From Anisodus tanguticus (taxonomy: Eukaryota > Streptophyta > Magnoliopsida > Solanales > Solanaceae): a stretch of 64,000 nt of DNA. Every line of letters begins with the position of its first letter. Position 1 is the stretch's first letter. The translations under genes and the position numbers were made by a program. Shown here piece after piece: positions 12,301-27,300 of the stretch. The DNA is taken from the NCBI GenBank assembly GCA_034509755.1, contig CM067546.1, positions 30,061,876 to 30,125,875 of the forward strand, written 5' to 3'. The notes below the pieces were generated by a model that saw only the letters and a program-made list of their open reading frames with translations, had not been told where the DNA came from and did no database searches.

Positions 12301-15300
12301 TCCCCTTTAATGATCATGAAACCAGGTTGTGGCAATTGCAAATACAAAATCAAAGGACAAGAATGTCAACTGACCTGAGCAAGGAGATTTGTCAATGACG
12401 TGTCACTATGAAGATTATATGGTGACATGTAACTTCCATCCCCACCAAAGATGATGCACATGGGGAATCTCTTCTGTATACTCGCTACTATGTCTAAACG
12501 TTTCTCATCACCGCCTAGGAAGAAATCGATATAAGCAACCATCAAGTCTGGTGTTGCTCCAACCTGTAACACACTCATTAAATCATGCAACATTATTTGC
12601 AGCTAAAATGCGAACCCTGACCACCAAAGTGAGAGGACTATGGTGTCCAGGTCCGCGCGCCTCTCCAAGTATTGGATCAAAAAATCTTTATTTCGTGCTA
12701 AGTTCTTTGAAACAGTAAACTTGATTATCTGAATTAGATGCACAACCTACTTTCTGTAAAATATTGACATGATGGAGGTTTAAAGGCACAAACAGATGGA
12801 TGCATCAAATTTACGTACACATCCATTATGCTCTCCCACCCGGCCCTGTTCAATTCGTTTTTTAAATTTAGAGGGCTGAGGGACTCATCTTCAAACTACA
12901 TAATGTTTGGATTTTGTCCAAGCATAAGTTGCAATGCAAGAATGTGATCATGCACACAGAGAATTGAAGAGTATGAGAAAACATTCTTAAAGAGAATGCA
13001 AAGAAAACCAAAATCCACCACATCAAACTTGACACACTAAGGACTACTACAGAAATAAAGTTACTAGACCAACCTTCATTCCTTTGTATAAAGCACGTGA
13101 ACGGCAGGACCGTAAACAAGAATGATCATACTCGGACTTCACATACTCCTGAAGGCGATGAATTTTGCTTCTCCTCCGCCACTGTTTCCAAGACCAAGCA
13201 CAAGGATATGCAAGCACAGAAAGTATGCTATGCACTGAACCCTCCCACCAATCATATGCAGCAACTGAATTAATCTCATCTATAAATCTGTTAAAAGCAT
13301 CTTCATACCTGCAATTCCATGTCAAAAGAAATGCTGAAGTTAGTGACAGGGAGCTATTGAGTATTCCCTAACGGGTATGGCTTGTCGATAAGTCAAGCCA
13401 CTCTCAGAACTTCAGCACAAAGTTCATCTTACAAGAGATATATCTGTTGAAGAGATATACTAAGTATGTTGAGTGATCATTGATTAGTACCAAAACCATG
13501 TTTATCATGGGAATATGGCCTAATAGGAGTCTCAGGTTTCCTATTACTCAGAATCAAAGTACAAATTAAATCTTACACAATCTCAATAATGGCATCAGGT
13601 GGTGAGTAAGGAAGATGCCAGGGTTCGCGAAAGGTATTGGGGCCCATAAAATACATCCTGTGGACATGGCTCTGAGTTTCTTCTGTTCTAGTACCACGGA
13701 CCTTGATATTAGAAAAAAAAGAAGTTTAAACTTAACAGATGAAGAAGAAGAACATTACTAAGTGAACATACAGCTTTTGGTAATTTGAGAAAAGATAAAA
13801 GAGTATACAAATTCTCAGAGTTTTATACCTCAGACAAGGAAAGGAGATGAGGGAATTGGTGATGACTGTGATGGTCCATTGAACTTGAAGTGTTAAAAGA
13901 ACTCCCTGATCCTACTAGTTTGATTCGCAAAGTACTTAATAAAAGAGCCAGCAGCACAACAATGCACGCCAACAACAGGGAAAAAGGCCAGGGGCCTCCA
14001 AATGTGTATATGAGCTCTTCCAAAGGTGTATAACAGTTTGGCATCCTATACTTATCAGTGATACATTTATAGGGGCAAGGTGATTCAGTTACTCCTCCTG
14101 CAGCAGCAGTTGAGGCAATTAATTGACTTCTGGTACAGCACTCTCTCAAAAGATTTGAGAAAGTAAGCAACATCTCATAGAGTAATCATCCAAAATTGAC
14201 CATTACCTCGCCTATGAATGAAATAAGCACGTCTAGGAAGGAGCTCAATGGAACAGGGAATACACAGGGAAGGGTCTGATCCTTCAGCATCTTTGTATGT
14301 TCCAGTAGGGCATTCCTGATTCAATTTAATATGATTATAGAGATTATCACACTTAACCAGCTGGAAAATATCTAATTGTCATAGCGATAATGGAATAATA
14401 ACAAACAATAAGACAGATTATGACAACAGGTTGCTAATAACACTCTTAAGCAATTGCAAAGAAAAGCTTTATAATTTTGATAAAGTATCTGATAATCATA
14501 ACGAGAATTTTGGGTCAGCAAAGAGAAATCATCAGTGTCAACAACAATAAGGTTTCAAGGAAGCAAATCTGAAAGTTAAGAAGAACTTGGCTATAAGGGG
14601 ATTGGCTTAAGGAACTCAATCGATTTGATTGGTTTGCCATGGGTAACTAGCAAAACCAAAATTCTTAAAATGCATATGGTCCCCACTCAATATATTGCAA
14701 CATGAATTACAATAGAAGGGTAGAAAAGCATTAAGGTAGAATATTAGAACGAAACAAATTCTAACAGAGAGAAATGGATAGAGGAGGATTCTTCCTCCTC
14801 CCTTTATAAACTTCCATCCCCATGGGTTTAAAGCTAGGTATCTACCTTGAACCAACTGAAATTGTACAAGATGGGGTTTCTTGGTGCATGCTATTGCATG
14901 TGATATTGTGTTAACGAAACTAGCAGAACTATGGAGAAGTATTCTAGAGAAGGGTTTTAGGATAAAAATTAAGAAGAGTTATATGGATTACAAGAATGAA
15001 GTTGAAGTGAGACTAGACAGAATTGTAATGCCTAAATCCAAAAAAAAAAAAAGAATTAACACTAGAAGTAAAATAGGATGACTGAAATGGAAAAGTGTTG
15101 TGGTAGGATAAATAAATTTAGCAAAAAACAGAATAAGAAATAATTGTTTTTATATAGTCGATACCAACTAGTGAAATTAAGGTTTTCAAGCTGGTAAGAT
15201 TACATAATATCTGATGTTTGTCAGAAATCATTTTTAGTTAAGTGTTATAGGAGAATGGTTACTTCATAAAAAAAAAAAGGAGAATTAACACTAGAAGTAA

Positions 15301-18300
15301 TATAGGATGACTGAAATGGAAAAGTGTTGTGGCAGGATAAATAAATTTAGCAAAAAACAGAATAAGAAATAATTGTTTTTATATAGTCGATACCAACTAG
15401 TGAAATTAAGGTTTTCAAGCTGGTAAGATTACATAATATCTGATGTTTGTCAGAAATCATTTTTAGTTCGGTTAGTGATATGTCTGTCAGTGTAAGGATA
15501 AATATGAGATCTAACGAACCTCTAACTATCGAAAACCCCTAAAAGAGGACGCATATAGAGGATTTATGTAACCAACCCAGCTATTTTTGGATTGAGGCAT
15601 AGTAATTCTTGTATCAATGACTACAACCCAGCTATATTCTACTTCTACTGCAGACTTTCTTTTGCATATTCTATGCTTCTTAACCCATAAAATTGCACAG
15701 GACATCCTGGCTGGTATTGAATTGCCTTTAGTAATTACAAATAACTTGGTTTGTAAGGTATCTAGTAATTATTTCAAATGTGAGGATATGAAAATAGGAA
15801 CATACAAAGGAAGGTGCTACCAGTAACCTGAAGACTAAAGACCAAATGAATTATGACCATTTAAGCAATAATACTTCCGGTAGCTGCACTAGGTGCTCCT
15901 AATTGATTTAGTCTTGGCTTCTATAGATTGTATGCAACTTGATTAAGCTTTTGCTAGGGAACATTTTAATTAGCACAGTTATAGATAGTGATCTTCAATT
16001 ATGATAACGATCATGTGCTATTGCTTTTTTCGTGCCATTGGCCTCTAATAGTCGATTCTTTTTATAAGTATTGGCCTTATTAATCAATCACTTGAACTTA
16101 AGAGAAGACGATAGATGAAGGTTTTCATTTTCCTCCTAAAGGGAAGGTTGAAAAGGGCTATAAGCCAAGTCGTAAATTCACGGTCAAGCTCTTCTAGATC
16201 ACAAGTGACGCAAGCTTTGTGGTTCAACAATGTTTATATTGCTAATCCAACAATGATGGTGAGATATAATAGGGTAAGTGCCACAATGCATCACTTGGTT
16301 CATCTGCCAATCAATGAATTTCTTAAGAGTAAGAAATTATAAGTAAGCAACAGATACGGTGAAAGGTACTGATTAAAAACATAGGATAAAGGCAACAACA
16401 AAACAGTGTAGTATGAAAAATTACCGCACAGAAAGTACCATACAAGCCCTTAGGACACTTCCTTCCAGTTACTGTGCCTTTCTCTCCACGAAGACCACCA
16501 CCTTCCCCGGTACCTCCACTGTAAAAAATTGAGAGATACACCAGTTTAGTGACAACCTACTACTTACTGAGATAAACATTCGCAAACATAACATAATACA
16601 GCTTCTAAATCATAACATAAACTTTTTTCTTTTTCATCGGTAGATCATAACATATAAAAGACCAGTTAAAAAAAGGAAGAATAATCCGTATTGAAGTAGG
16701 AAATTGCATTTGGTTGATCAGGACATCTAGAAAAAACTATCACCAGGTACTATCAAATATCTTCCACCTTTAAGATTGGGAGAAACTTGCCATACTTTGT
16801 TTTTCATCCTAGCTGGTCAAGATGCAATCCAATCTAAACCAGATCTAACTTTTGCACTAAACACAATTGGCTTGTCATTCAAATGAAAGTGAGTAGTCAG
16901 GTAGAATGTGAGCAGGGAGTTTTATTCATATTCAATACACATTTCTTTTTCCTGGTCAAATTCACATCTCTTATTTCCATTGCTATTTTTTTTGACAAAA
17001 TCATATCATTTATAGAACAGTACAATTTTTTAATAGGTCAAAAGTATATATCTTTAATGCTGCACCAAGATGATTCCACAAATTAACAATTCCGTTTATA
17101 GCATTAAGCTTCCAAAAAGGCTATTCAACTATCTATACAAAAAGGTATCTTACACAAAAACTACAAATAAAAGAAGGAATTCTTAGTCCTTTCATTCCTT
17201 CAACTATTTTCTACTCATTATACTCCAAATAACCGAAAATATACAGAATGACACGACCAATCAGATGTCCTTCCTTCTCTGATGTTACTGATCCAGTATA
17301 AGTATATTTTGTTTACTTAGCATATGCAGCTAGTATCTAGAAGATGGGCTAGTCGACTAAAATAGGCTAGGAACAAAAGAGATAATTAGGTTTGCAAGAA
17401 GCCACCCAATCTCCTTTTTCCTCCTAACATCTATGCAAGAAACCAAGCACTGAAAATTTCCGGGCGTCTTAGAGTAAACAATTCATACAACTGAAAATCT
17501 TATTCTGAACTACAACCTTGCACCTAGTGTTGCTAAAAGCGGGAAGTGCAAAAAAGTTACATGGTCCAAGGGGCTTGAAGAAAAAAGCGAGTAGTAAAAA
17601 CGCACACTTCTAAAAAGTGAAGCAGACAAGTTTCGAAAAGATAAAGTACTTAACATATGTGAATTTAGGATTGCATTAATCAAATTGCAATTAAAGTAAT
17701 TAGTTGTAGCAACTAATTTACAATAATATTGATACTAATTCAACTCCTTAAAAGTTAGAGATTCAAATAATCAACCATTTTTGTTAGGATCACTTTGCGC
17801 GTCATTGTTTGAACACGCATACTTCCCTAAAGCACATGGCTTAGCCCATGAAGAAAAACCCCATGTTTCGCATCGCTTTTAAGCAACGAAGCGATGACTT
17901 TTAACAACATTGCTTGCACCAAGAGATTCAACTTAGCGAGAAACTGTAATCATCGACAATGCATGTCAAATCATAATCGCAATACTTAGACGGCCACGTC
18001 CTATTCTAACAAATGCTATGTGTGGTACAAAATGCCATTAAGGAGAGGGAAACTAGGCCATGAAAGCACTTTACTTGACGGAAAGGTATCACAAGCGACA
18101 TCTGTTGATTTTCAGATGGGCCGGGCCTCAAGAGTCAAGAGAATATGAGTATCTCATATTTGCTAGTTGGGAAGATGGGAACTAAATAAAGATGCAGTCT
18201 AGATGTATGATAGATGAAAATGTTACACATGGTATTGAAATAGGATGGTCGAAATGGAGAAGTGATACTAGGATGTTATGCGATAGAAGAATATCTACCA

Positions 18301-21300
18301 AAATGAAAGGTAAGCTTAGAACAATTATAAGACTAGCAATGTCATATGGGAATGAGAATTGGGCCGGTAAAGTCACATATCTACAAGATGAGTGTTTCTA
18401 ATATGTGCATACTAAGATGACCATGTGATCATACAAGATTAGATAAAGATTAAAAATGACCACATTGAACAGAAGGTGCAAGTCATGTCCTGCACCTACC
18501 TCCAGAAGCACTATATGTGTATGAAACCATGGCGAAGGATGGTGTTAAAAAAGGAATAAGGTAGACCTAAAATTATATGGAATGAAAAAATTTCGAAAGA
18601 TCTACAATTTCTGGGAATCCACAGACCTGGTGCAAAATAGGGTACAACGTAAGAAAAGGATCTATATGGGTGATACTCATTAGTTGACTAAGTTTTAGTC
18701 ATGTTAGGACATTTACTCTAGGTCTTATGTTTTCTAGAGTCTATTAGTTCTGGTACATTGTTGTTGTGGTACAATATGGGTCTATGGTGAGATTACATGG
18801 AGCAGCATGGTCAATGGAGGTTCATATAATCGACCTGAACTTGCTTGGGATTGAAGCCTAATTTTTATAGGTTGCAACATGAGAATGTTAATGAAATTTG
18901 TGAATCCCGATTCCTGAAGAGGAAGACTAGTAAAAGTTGAAAGTTCAAAGCCAAGTTAAACAAAAGATGTTACCAATTTCCAAAAAAAAAAAAAAAAGAC
19001 CAAGTTCAACAAAAGCACAACTGAAATACACTGGTCTCAAGGAGAAAATGGAAACAAAATTTGAAATGAATGTCTAATCAAAACCTCTAGATACTGCATA
19101 CATACTCGAAAGGAAAAAGAAAGCAAAGAAAAGGGAACAACAACCTACCTATAGTAAATGCTGCCATTTACAGTTGCAAGAGGGACATACTGCTCACCCA
19201 TGTTTAACTTAGACCAATGAAAATGAACTCTGCCACCCGCACCACCACCTCCACCCAGTGGGCCACCACAGCCTCCAACAACTGATAAAGCTGAGTTATC
19301 CAAAAGCGCAAGAGCTTGGAGAAAAAGTAGAATTGTTCCTCCAGAACCACCACCAACTCCGCCAGCAAGAGTACCATTACTGTTTTTGCTTGCGGTACGA
19401 CAACTTTGACCATCAGCCCTCATAGACCCATAAACATCAAGTCTCAGAAGAGGCCATTGGCTGGATCCCAACACTGGCAACCATGAAAAAGTGTCACAGT
19501 CAAAAAGTAAGTTCGTGAATATCAAACCATACTCATCTCAGTCATTTCTGAGAACTTCATAAAATGACTGAGAACTTCATACACATTTGTGCAGTATTAC
19601 CTTTTGTTAGCCTGCATTAACAAACTATTCAAACAGAAAACATACACTTGGAAACATTATATAAGTGAGTGTGCAGGGATTACTAGAGGAAATTGTGCTA
19701 AGCGCATGTGATTCCACCGAGTATCGACCAGCCTAGGCATGAACTTGATATAGGTTAGCAACCTGAAATGCTGATTACTCTTCGAGAGGATTAACCGTCC
19801 ATTCTTAACTATCTAATCTCAAGTTGGGACCATAAGTCTACATACTTCCTTTTAACCAACTAAAAGGGATAGAGACAAGATGTGGGAGACAACAAATTTA
19901 GCAAATGCTGTTTTATTTGAAGTAGCAATAAAAAATTTAGAATAGAAAGCAATTAGATGTTTAAATATATTATTGGGGACCAATTCTTTGAGTGATAGCC
20001 CAAGAAAGAATTAACGCTGGAACTTAACAACATTGTCTCGCTGTTAAGAGCCCCAAGTTATTAGTACAATCGAGATGAATTCCATTGAATCACCATCTCA
20101 GACGTCCCCGTAATCTGCCTAGGCAGTCACCGATCACACCACACATAATCATAATGAATATTGAAGCCCATATTCATCAAGAAAAGAACTTCAAGTTTCA
20201 ATCACACTAGTATGCGAACAGCTTATTTTCTTGGTTGAAGAGGGAAGGACAAGTAGGTACTCATTATTTTGCAAACGATAATGCAGGATTTGCGGAGTTA
20301 AAACTATTCTGTTACCATTCATTAATATCTCGTTGTATTCTTTTTTAGTTTTCGAATTCAACCAGATATTTGATACATTCCACCACATTGGGGTTTTCTG
20401 ATAGAGTACTGATATAACTAACCCAATCTCCACCAATACCACTTACGGCCAAACAAAATTCTAAACAAGAACCATGAAGTACACTATCTAAGCAATGTAA
20501 TTCCACTACACTGCACATGTCCTGGCAGAGAAGCAGCAAACTAGTGGTTCAAAAACTAAGAAAACATGAACGCAAAGGAATTCGTAAATTAGATGAAAAC
20601 ATGATGAAGAGGAATGTACTAATTTTACCAGCCTCCATAAAACATAAGATAAGATAAACAAAAAGGTGAAAATATTCAAGTATAGTAACTTAGTAAAATA
20701 TTTTACCAATTATTCCGCCTCCGATAACAGGTCCATAGGACTGGCCTGGACCTTCACTCCCACTGCCCAACTCGCAGGGAAGATCAGCACTGCCATATCT
20801 TTGACCACCTTCACTCAGCCTCCCATTGAAAAATCCCGAACCACCTCTTCCTCCATGTCCAGCGCCACCACCTGCTCCATTTGAGTAGTTTCCCATGCCA
20901 ACACCTTTACTGCAACCTGAAAGTGAACCATCAGATGAGACATTTTAGACCTCTCTCCTGCTCTCTGACTCAGCAGAGGAGCAGGGTCAAAATAATCAGA
21001 ACCCAAGAAAAAAGATAGCAAAAAATGAAAAATCACTGGAAAATGTCGTGACCTAATTCAGAGGCTGTTATGGCACCACCATAGTCCACAATGACAGTTC
21101 TAGCTCTGTGAACATGGATAATGCTACCCCTGATGATGCCTGTGACAAGAATGTCTTCCACTCGACAAATCTGTCATAGCAGACAAGGAAACGAAAAATT
21201 AGTCTCAAGCAACGTGTACGTTGACTTGGTAACAGGCAAATATTGGTGTGAGAGAATCAATAATATTCAGTTGCCATTTTCTATTAACCTAAATATTGAC

Positions 21301-24300
21301 GTAAGGCAAAGAAATGAACAATTAATCTCAAGCAGTGGGGCATCTGTCCCAAGTGACCATTGTTAGCTTTATCAAACAAAGTAAAGATGAAAACTATGTG
21401 CCAGAACGGCAAAATATGACGTATTGAGATAGGCCAAGCAGAAGTTGTACTTTTTAATAAGTAAAGAAAGCGTGAATCCTCTCGATGATTATATTCCATC
21501 TCATAGGTCTACCTTTTAATTCATGATCCTCTCTACAATCAATTTTTATATGGATTTTAACTCAATCATGCAAGATATGGAAGAAAATCTAGTAAATAAA
21601 GAGAAGCAAAATAGAACTTTTGCTTTAATATATGCATTTTTTAGATAACATTTAAATGTATAATAATGTATCTAGGTCACACACACATCATTGGCAGTTG
21701 ACAAAGTGCAAGATAGGTTTCTCTTACTTGCAGAGAAAAGGACAGCGTGTAATTCACATGGCAATCATCAGGTGGAGTAATCAAATCCATTGGACAGTTC
21801 GTGCTGTCGCATAGAGATTCAGTCACCCTATTTGGAGTCAAGGAGGTTAAAAATGACAAATGAAATAATAACACTAAAATGGACAGTAAATCAAACAACA
21901 GAGGAAGTAGGACTCCATACTTGCTTCTACTTCTATTGTTATCCAAGGGGGCTTGAAGTAGAGATCCTGGGCCAACCTAACAATGAAAAGTTCACAATAG
22001 AGTTATGCAGAAGTATAACATTAAAAACAAAAATAGAAACCCTGCAGAGCTTAATGGGAAACAACAGCAGAGCTTAAGCCCAATTCGTAGAAGACACTGC
22101 ACAAAGTCAACCACAATGGTACGCTTATCAAGCTCCAAAACTTAAGAAAATGCTTTCTCGCGTTATTATGTCTTATGAAAAATCTCATTCTCATCTTTTA
22201 CCCCCTCTCAACTATTGCAAAAGAAGACAGAAAATTTTTTAAAAGGAAGCAATAAACAATCAATAATTGCTAACAGAATCTAAAATGTATGTTTTGATGT
22301 CATTAGGTTCTTAATCTTCTACAATAGAATCAGACATCAGTATTTTCATTAAGCTTTCCCCTCGTCGGTATATATATATAATGTGTGTGTGTGTGTGCCC
22401 ATTCATTTTGGATATTCCAAAATAGACATTTAACTTCTTTCATTGTTGTTAGCATCTGACAACACTCTATAAGTATTTTATTGACCGATTCAACACAAGC
22501 ATTTAAAAGCACATACTTTATTACTGTATCTATGCATCATGTGAATCCAATCCATAAACAAGTTATAACCCATACATATATTTTTTGAAACTGGTAACTG
22601 TGCAGCTTATAACCCAGTATCCAGAGATTCTCTTATATAGATACAATTCGTGTGGCTCTGAATTTTCTTGGGTCATGTTATATCCTGAGTTGGTCATGGG
22701 CATGATGATTCTGATATCAATCTTTGAAATGGATTACTAATTTATTTCTAAGATTTTTGAGTTTATTTTTCATTATTACCTTTAGTATTGTTGGTTGCTA
22801 CTTGCTTATGTATCTAGTGATACAAGATATAATTCACAAATTGGCCATTTGGACATGCAACACGTAACCCATTTGGACAACTATGCTTCTTGTAAACATA
22901 ATGCTCCATTGCCTCACAATTCATGAGACATTCCATTTCTGGAAATCCAAGGATACACATGACAAATTTCTAGAAAACATTCCAAAGTTTTAGGAATCCA
23001 AATTTAAAACCATGTTCCTTGTTTCCCTATCAAGCCAACAATTTTAACAGCTTTAAGAATTTCCTGTACCACAATCGATATAATATCCATGCCCCATTGA
23101 CTTCTTAATATATTTTTTATGAAGGTAACTTCTTAATATTAATGCCTAGTTGAACTAGGTCACATAAAAGGAAAGCTAAGTTGCTCGGACTCGAGTGCGG
23201 GTATCCGATACGGGTAGGTATCGGAGTGTCGGATTCGGCAAAATCTAAATTTTAAGATTCGGGGTTGCGTATCCATGTATGGATACAGGTGCAGAGATTC
23301 GGCTAAGAAAATTCAAAATTATAAAAAATAGAGCTATAAAGATATATCGCTGCTACTGTCTACCATCCAAACTCAGAACAGGAACCTTGAATTCTGGTTT
23401 TTTTTTAAGCACGAAGTAGCAAAAATGAGACAAAAATACTATAATATTGAAGGTATGACATTTCCCTTATCTTAAATTCGTTTTATCTTTAATTTTGAGA
23501 AATCAAATCTCAATTTTCCCCCCAAATTTTTGATGTACTCCGGTCAAAGTATCCGAAGTTGGTTGACGGTATCCAGGACGTATCTCGCTCCCACACCCGT
23601 ACCCCGTATCCGGACGGAGACGGCACCCAAAACGGAGAGTCCACGCAACTTAGAAGGAAAGTAATATGATACATGGTTCAAAAGCTTCAAGAATTAAAAG
23701 AAAAATGAAAGCAATGGTGTTCGGGTAGCTCGCACGCACCTAGATTATTCCACTAGGTGCCTACTATATCCCGCCAACATAGGTATCGGGTACCTCTAGG
23801 CACTAAAACTTAGGTAGCAAGACTCACCTATCGCTTTTTGCTTTAGCTGGAATTGAACCCTGGTATCCTATGTTTTTCATCCCACTTCATTGACAAGTAG
23901 GAGAACCTTTGGTGCATCTTCAAGAATTAAAATTCATCAAAGAATCCAAATTCAGACTAGCATGTGATATTTACCAATTAAACAAACCTTACATACAAAT
24001 TCAAACTATTAACTTGATATTCCCTATACACTACTATAGAAAATGATGTGATGAAAGACCTCAAGTATTTCCGCATAGGGTCTAATTGTCTACTGCATAA
24101 ACTGAGAAGAGCGAGCATACAATTAGTGCCGCAAGAACATTTATATAGACAAGGTTTGACCAAATTTCAAAGGTGGCATGGTTTCATTCAAATTTATAGC
24201 CTGTTCATTTGCCTAAACCTTGATAGGCATATTATCTGGTTTTTGTGCTAGTGAAATGAAGCAGGTACTAGGTGGAATAGTCGCCTCGCGCTTAAGCTGA

Positions 24301-27300
24301 CCTTTCCACCACCGTTACCAAAAAATATACTCCCTCTGTTTCAATTTATGTGAACCCTTTACTATTTGGGGAGTCTACGAGGTGGCTCCTTGACCACGTT
24401 TTCCTTACATTTTTTTAAATTTATTTGAATTATAAATTATCATGACTTATAGTACTTTTAATGTAGTTTCTAAATATATAAATTTTATTTTTACAAACTT
24501 GAAATATATGTCAATATTTAAGGTCAAAGTTATAAAGTTTGACCGTCGTACTCCGAAAAGGTTCACATAAATTGAAACGGAGGGGGTATATATTAACATC
24601 TTACCGTAATGTTATAGAATAGTGACAAAGAAAGCCTCTGGCCTATGATTGTATCACCATGACCAGTCAACTTTAGGAGTCCCTGACCATATAAAGCCAA
24701 ATTTGCATTTGAACTAATAACAGACTTTCCCTGCAAAGGAGGTATGACAGAAGTGTTTATGTTAATTTACCAGGAATATAACTACATCAGTATCAATGTA
24801 TCAGGTAACTTTTAATGGTTACCTTCAGAACAACAAGATTCCTGACTTCAAGGACAGATGTAGTAACAACTGTGTTTCCTCCACCGTCAACTTGGATTTG
24901 GGATTGCAACATGAGTAACATCTTCACAGATACTCTAAGTGCACCATAAACCTTCAATACAGTTTTTGTATTTGGAGCGGGCAGAGTACAGTTAGTACTG
25001 TTTGTGTATCTCAACAAGATGTATTTAGAACGTGATTTGTAACAGAAGATAGTAGGAGATTTAACTATTTCTGTGATATGTGGAGACATGTTTAAGAAAA
25101 GAAAAAGAATATTAGCATTTAAGTAGGTGAGATTACAGATCTGGTACAACAATTTGCTAGCCAGTGATCACTGAGAGAAAATGTGTAAGCATGCTGGAAT
25201 AATCAATGGTGCATGCTGGAAAAGGACAATTAGATATTTTAGCGAGCAATAAAAGATTATCATGTGAACTTTTACCTTTATTATTGAATCACTCATTAGA
25301 AGTTCCTCTGCCACAAGCTCAAATTCAGAGACTGGGTAATTAGACAACCCGAAGACAATGCTGCTCCCATAAAGTAGACTAATTTGGCCCCTCACCTTTA
25401 TAAAGAAATTATGAACAGAATGAACAATTTGTGAACCAAATGAAAAACAATCATTAACTTGAAAATTAGAACACTTGTAACTAGTGGTTTAGCAAGAATG
25501 GCGTGACTCTGGAAGTCAACAGACGAGAGATCTTGATAATTTGAGTCCACGTCTTCACCAACAAACACAAACAATAGATAATCTTGGAAAAAACAAGATA
25601 CAAACCTGAACTCGTGACCAAAGTAGAGGCACTAAAACTTTAGCATTGTTCTCGACATAAACATTTGTCCAGAGAGGGGAAGTTGAAAAATCCAGCAGAG
25701 GGGTTTCTGTTTCTGTTGTTATATTGTCATTGTCTACCCGTAAACTCAGTACGTATGCATCATAGAAAGTACCTGCTGCCCCAGCATTCTGAGGACAACC
25801 AATACTCCAACCACCTGCCAGAAGACCAAATACAGATTATGTAGCTTAAAGAGGCATTAAACACTTGGACATGGGTAACTTTATACGTCAGTCAGAATAA
25901 TATCCCTTTTCCTCCAAAAAAAATCCTTCACACCTAGACAACAGGTTCAAGATCAGATAAACATAGGGGTTAGAGATGATGTCCGTTCAGCATTGCCAAT
26001 GCAGGTTGTGGACTGAGAGACCACTTTCCAGCATCTGGAAGCAAAATACTTTATGATAGTAATGAGTGTTTCTGCTGGTGATGCACTAAAACCGTAAACT
26101 GCTAAAGTATGAAACAATCAATGATATGTAAACTAATAGTTGTGTACATAGATTTAGAAAGCTACCAGGTTTTTGCATTCTTCTATGTTCAGTATACTAT
26201 GGACACGTATTGCTAGTATATTTAATTGAATTGGATATCTCTTAAAATATTAAAGATATATACATATGTTAGTCTAATATCATTGATTGCGTAATACTTT
26301 TTTGTTCATCAAAAAAAGAATTTTTTGAAGAACATGGTTGAATGATCATTTTATACTCTTCCGTTATTTCACGTGTGGACAACTCTATGTGGAAATCAGA
26401 ATAGGGTATTTGAGCAAAGTAAAATTTGTATTCATCTTGTACAATTATACATTCTACAAGTAAAAATTTATGCAAAACAAAGTTGTTTTCTTTACCGAGA
26501 AATACCCAAGTGTCAATGGCGCACGGTACAAAACTATGTGGGCAATAGGCCCGCCCCTCTACCCATCTCCACTTAAATAACAAGTTTTTGCCTGCGGAAA
26601 GATTCGAACCCATGAAGTGCACCTAACCCGCACATCACCTGTTGAGTTCCTACCACTAAACCAAAGCCCTGAAGGCCTAAAAAAAGAGGGAGAGTTATTT
26701 TCTCACCTCCATTGGGCTTTGCAACACATCTAACTCGTGATAATACATAAGATGCACATCAGTGTAACGGGAACTGTTTTAATGCTTATTGCTTCCATCA
26801 TGAATAATAAAGTTCTGTCTGAATTTGGCAAGCAACCCATCAAATTTTTCTTGCAAAATTTTGACCAAGATTTTTTTCTTTTACCCCCACAAGAAAATCC
26901 AGTTAAATTTGAAAGACAGAAGCCAATGAGAACATATAAAAAGTTTTCAAATGAGATTAAGTTTGTTGACTAAAATAAAAATCCAAAGAAGTAACAATTC
27001 CATTGTAGATTATTGAATCAGAAGAGTGTTAATTTTCTAAACAACTTAAATAATTTAGGAATTCCAACAGTTCTTCTCAAGCTACCCTCAAGATTAATAG
27101 GTCAGAGGGCTGGATTGCTTTTTTTGAGATAATTGTTTTTTGAGATAATGGTCAGAGGCTGGATTGTTGTCAAGGTATATTGAAGAACTAGTTCCCTCAG
27201 TTCCACATATATAGAGCGAGGAAATACTGAAGCTGGTCCGTTTATCCATATGAAAGCATTTGATGGATCCAACTAATTTATACACCAAACGTGGTGTTCC

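Larger units (their letters stand above)
14881..15615 (+). mobile_element. RTE-like LINE fragment, reverse transcriptase relic
   Basis: Opposite in strand to the host gene, inside intron 12. The translation at about 14881-15040 resembles the end of the reverse transcriptase domain of plant RTE-type LINEs (ELWRSILEKGFR, EVEVRLDRIVMPK). It ends in GGATTGAGGCATAG at about 15592-15605, the usual 3' end of such elements in Solanaceae. The reading frame runs into a poly-A tract and is broken. A 188-bp internal duplication (15052-15239 and 15281-15468) separates the coding part from the 3' end. Confidence 0.6.

Noticed and set aside
13165..13371. Plus-strand frame within the exon 16 region of the glycine-rich gene
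   Set aside because: Antisense shadow of a well-supported exon.
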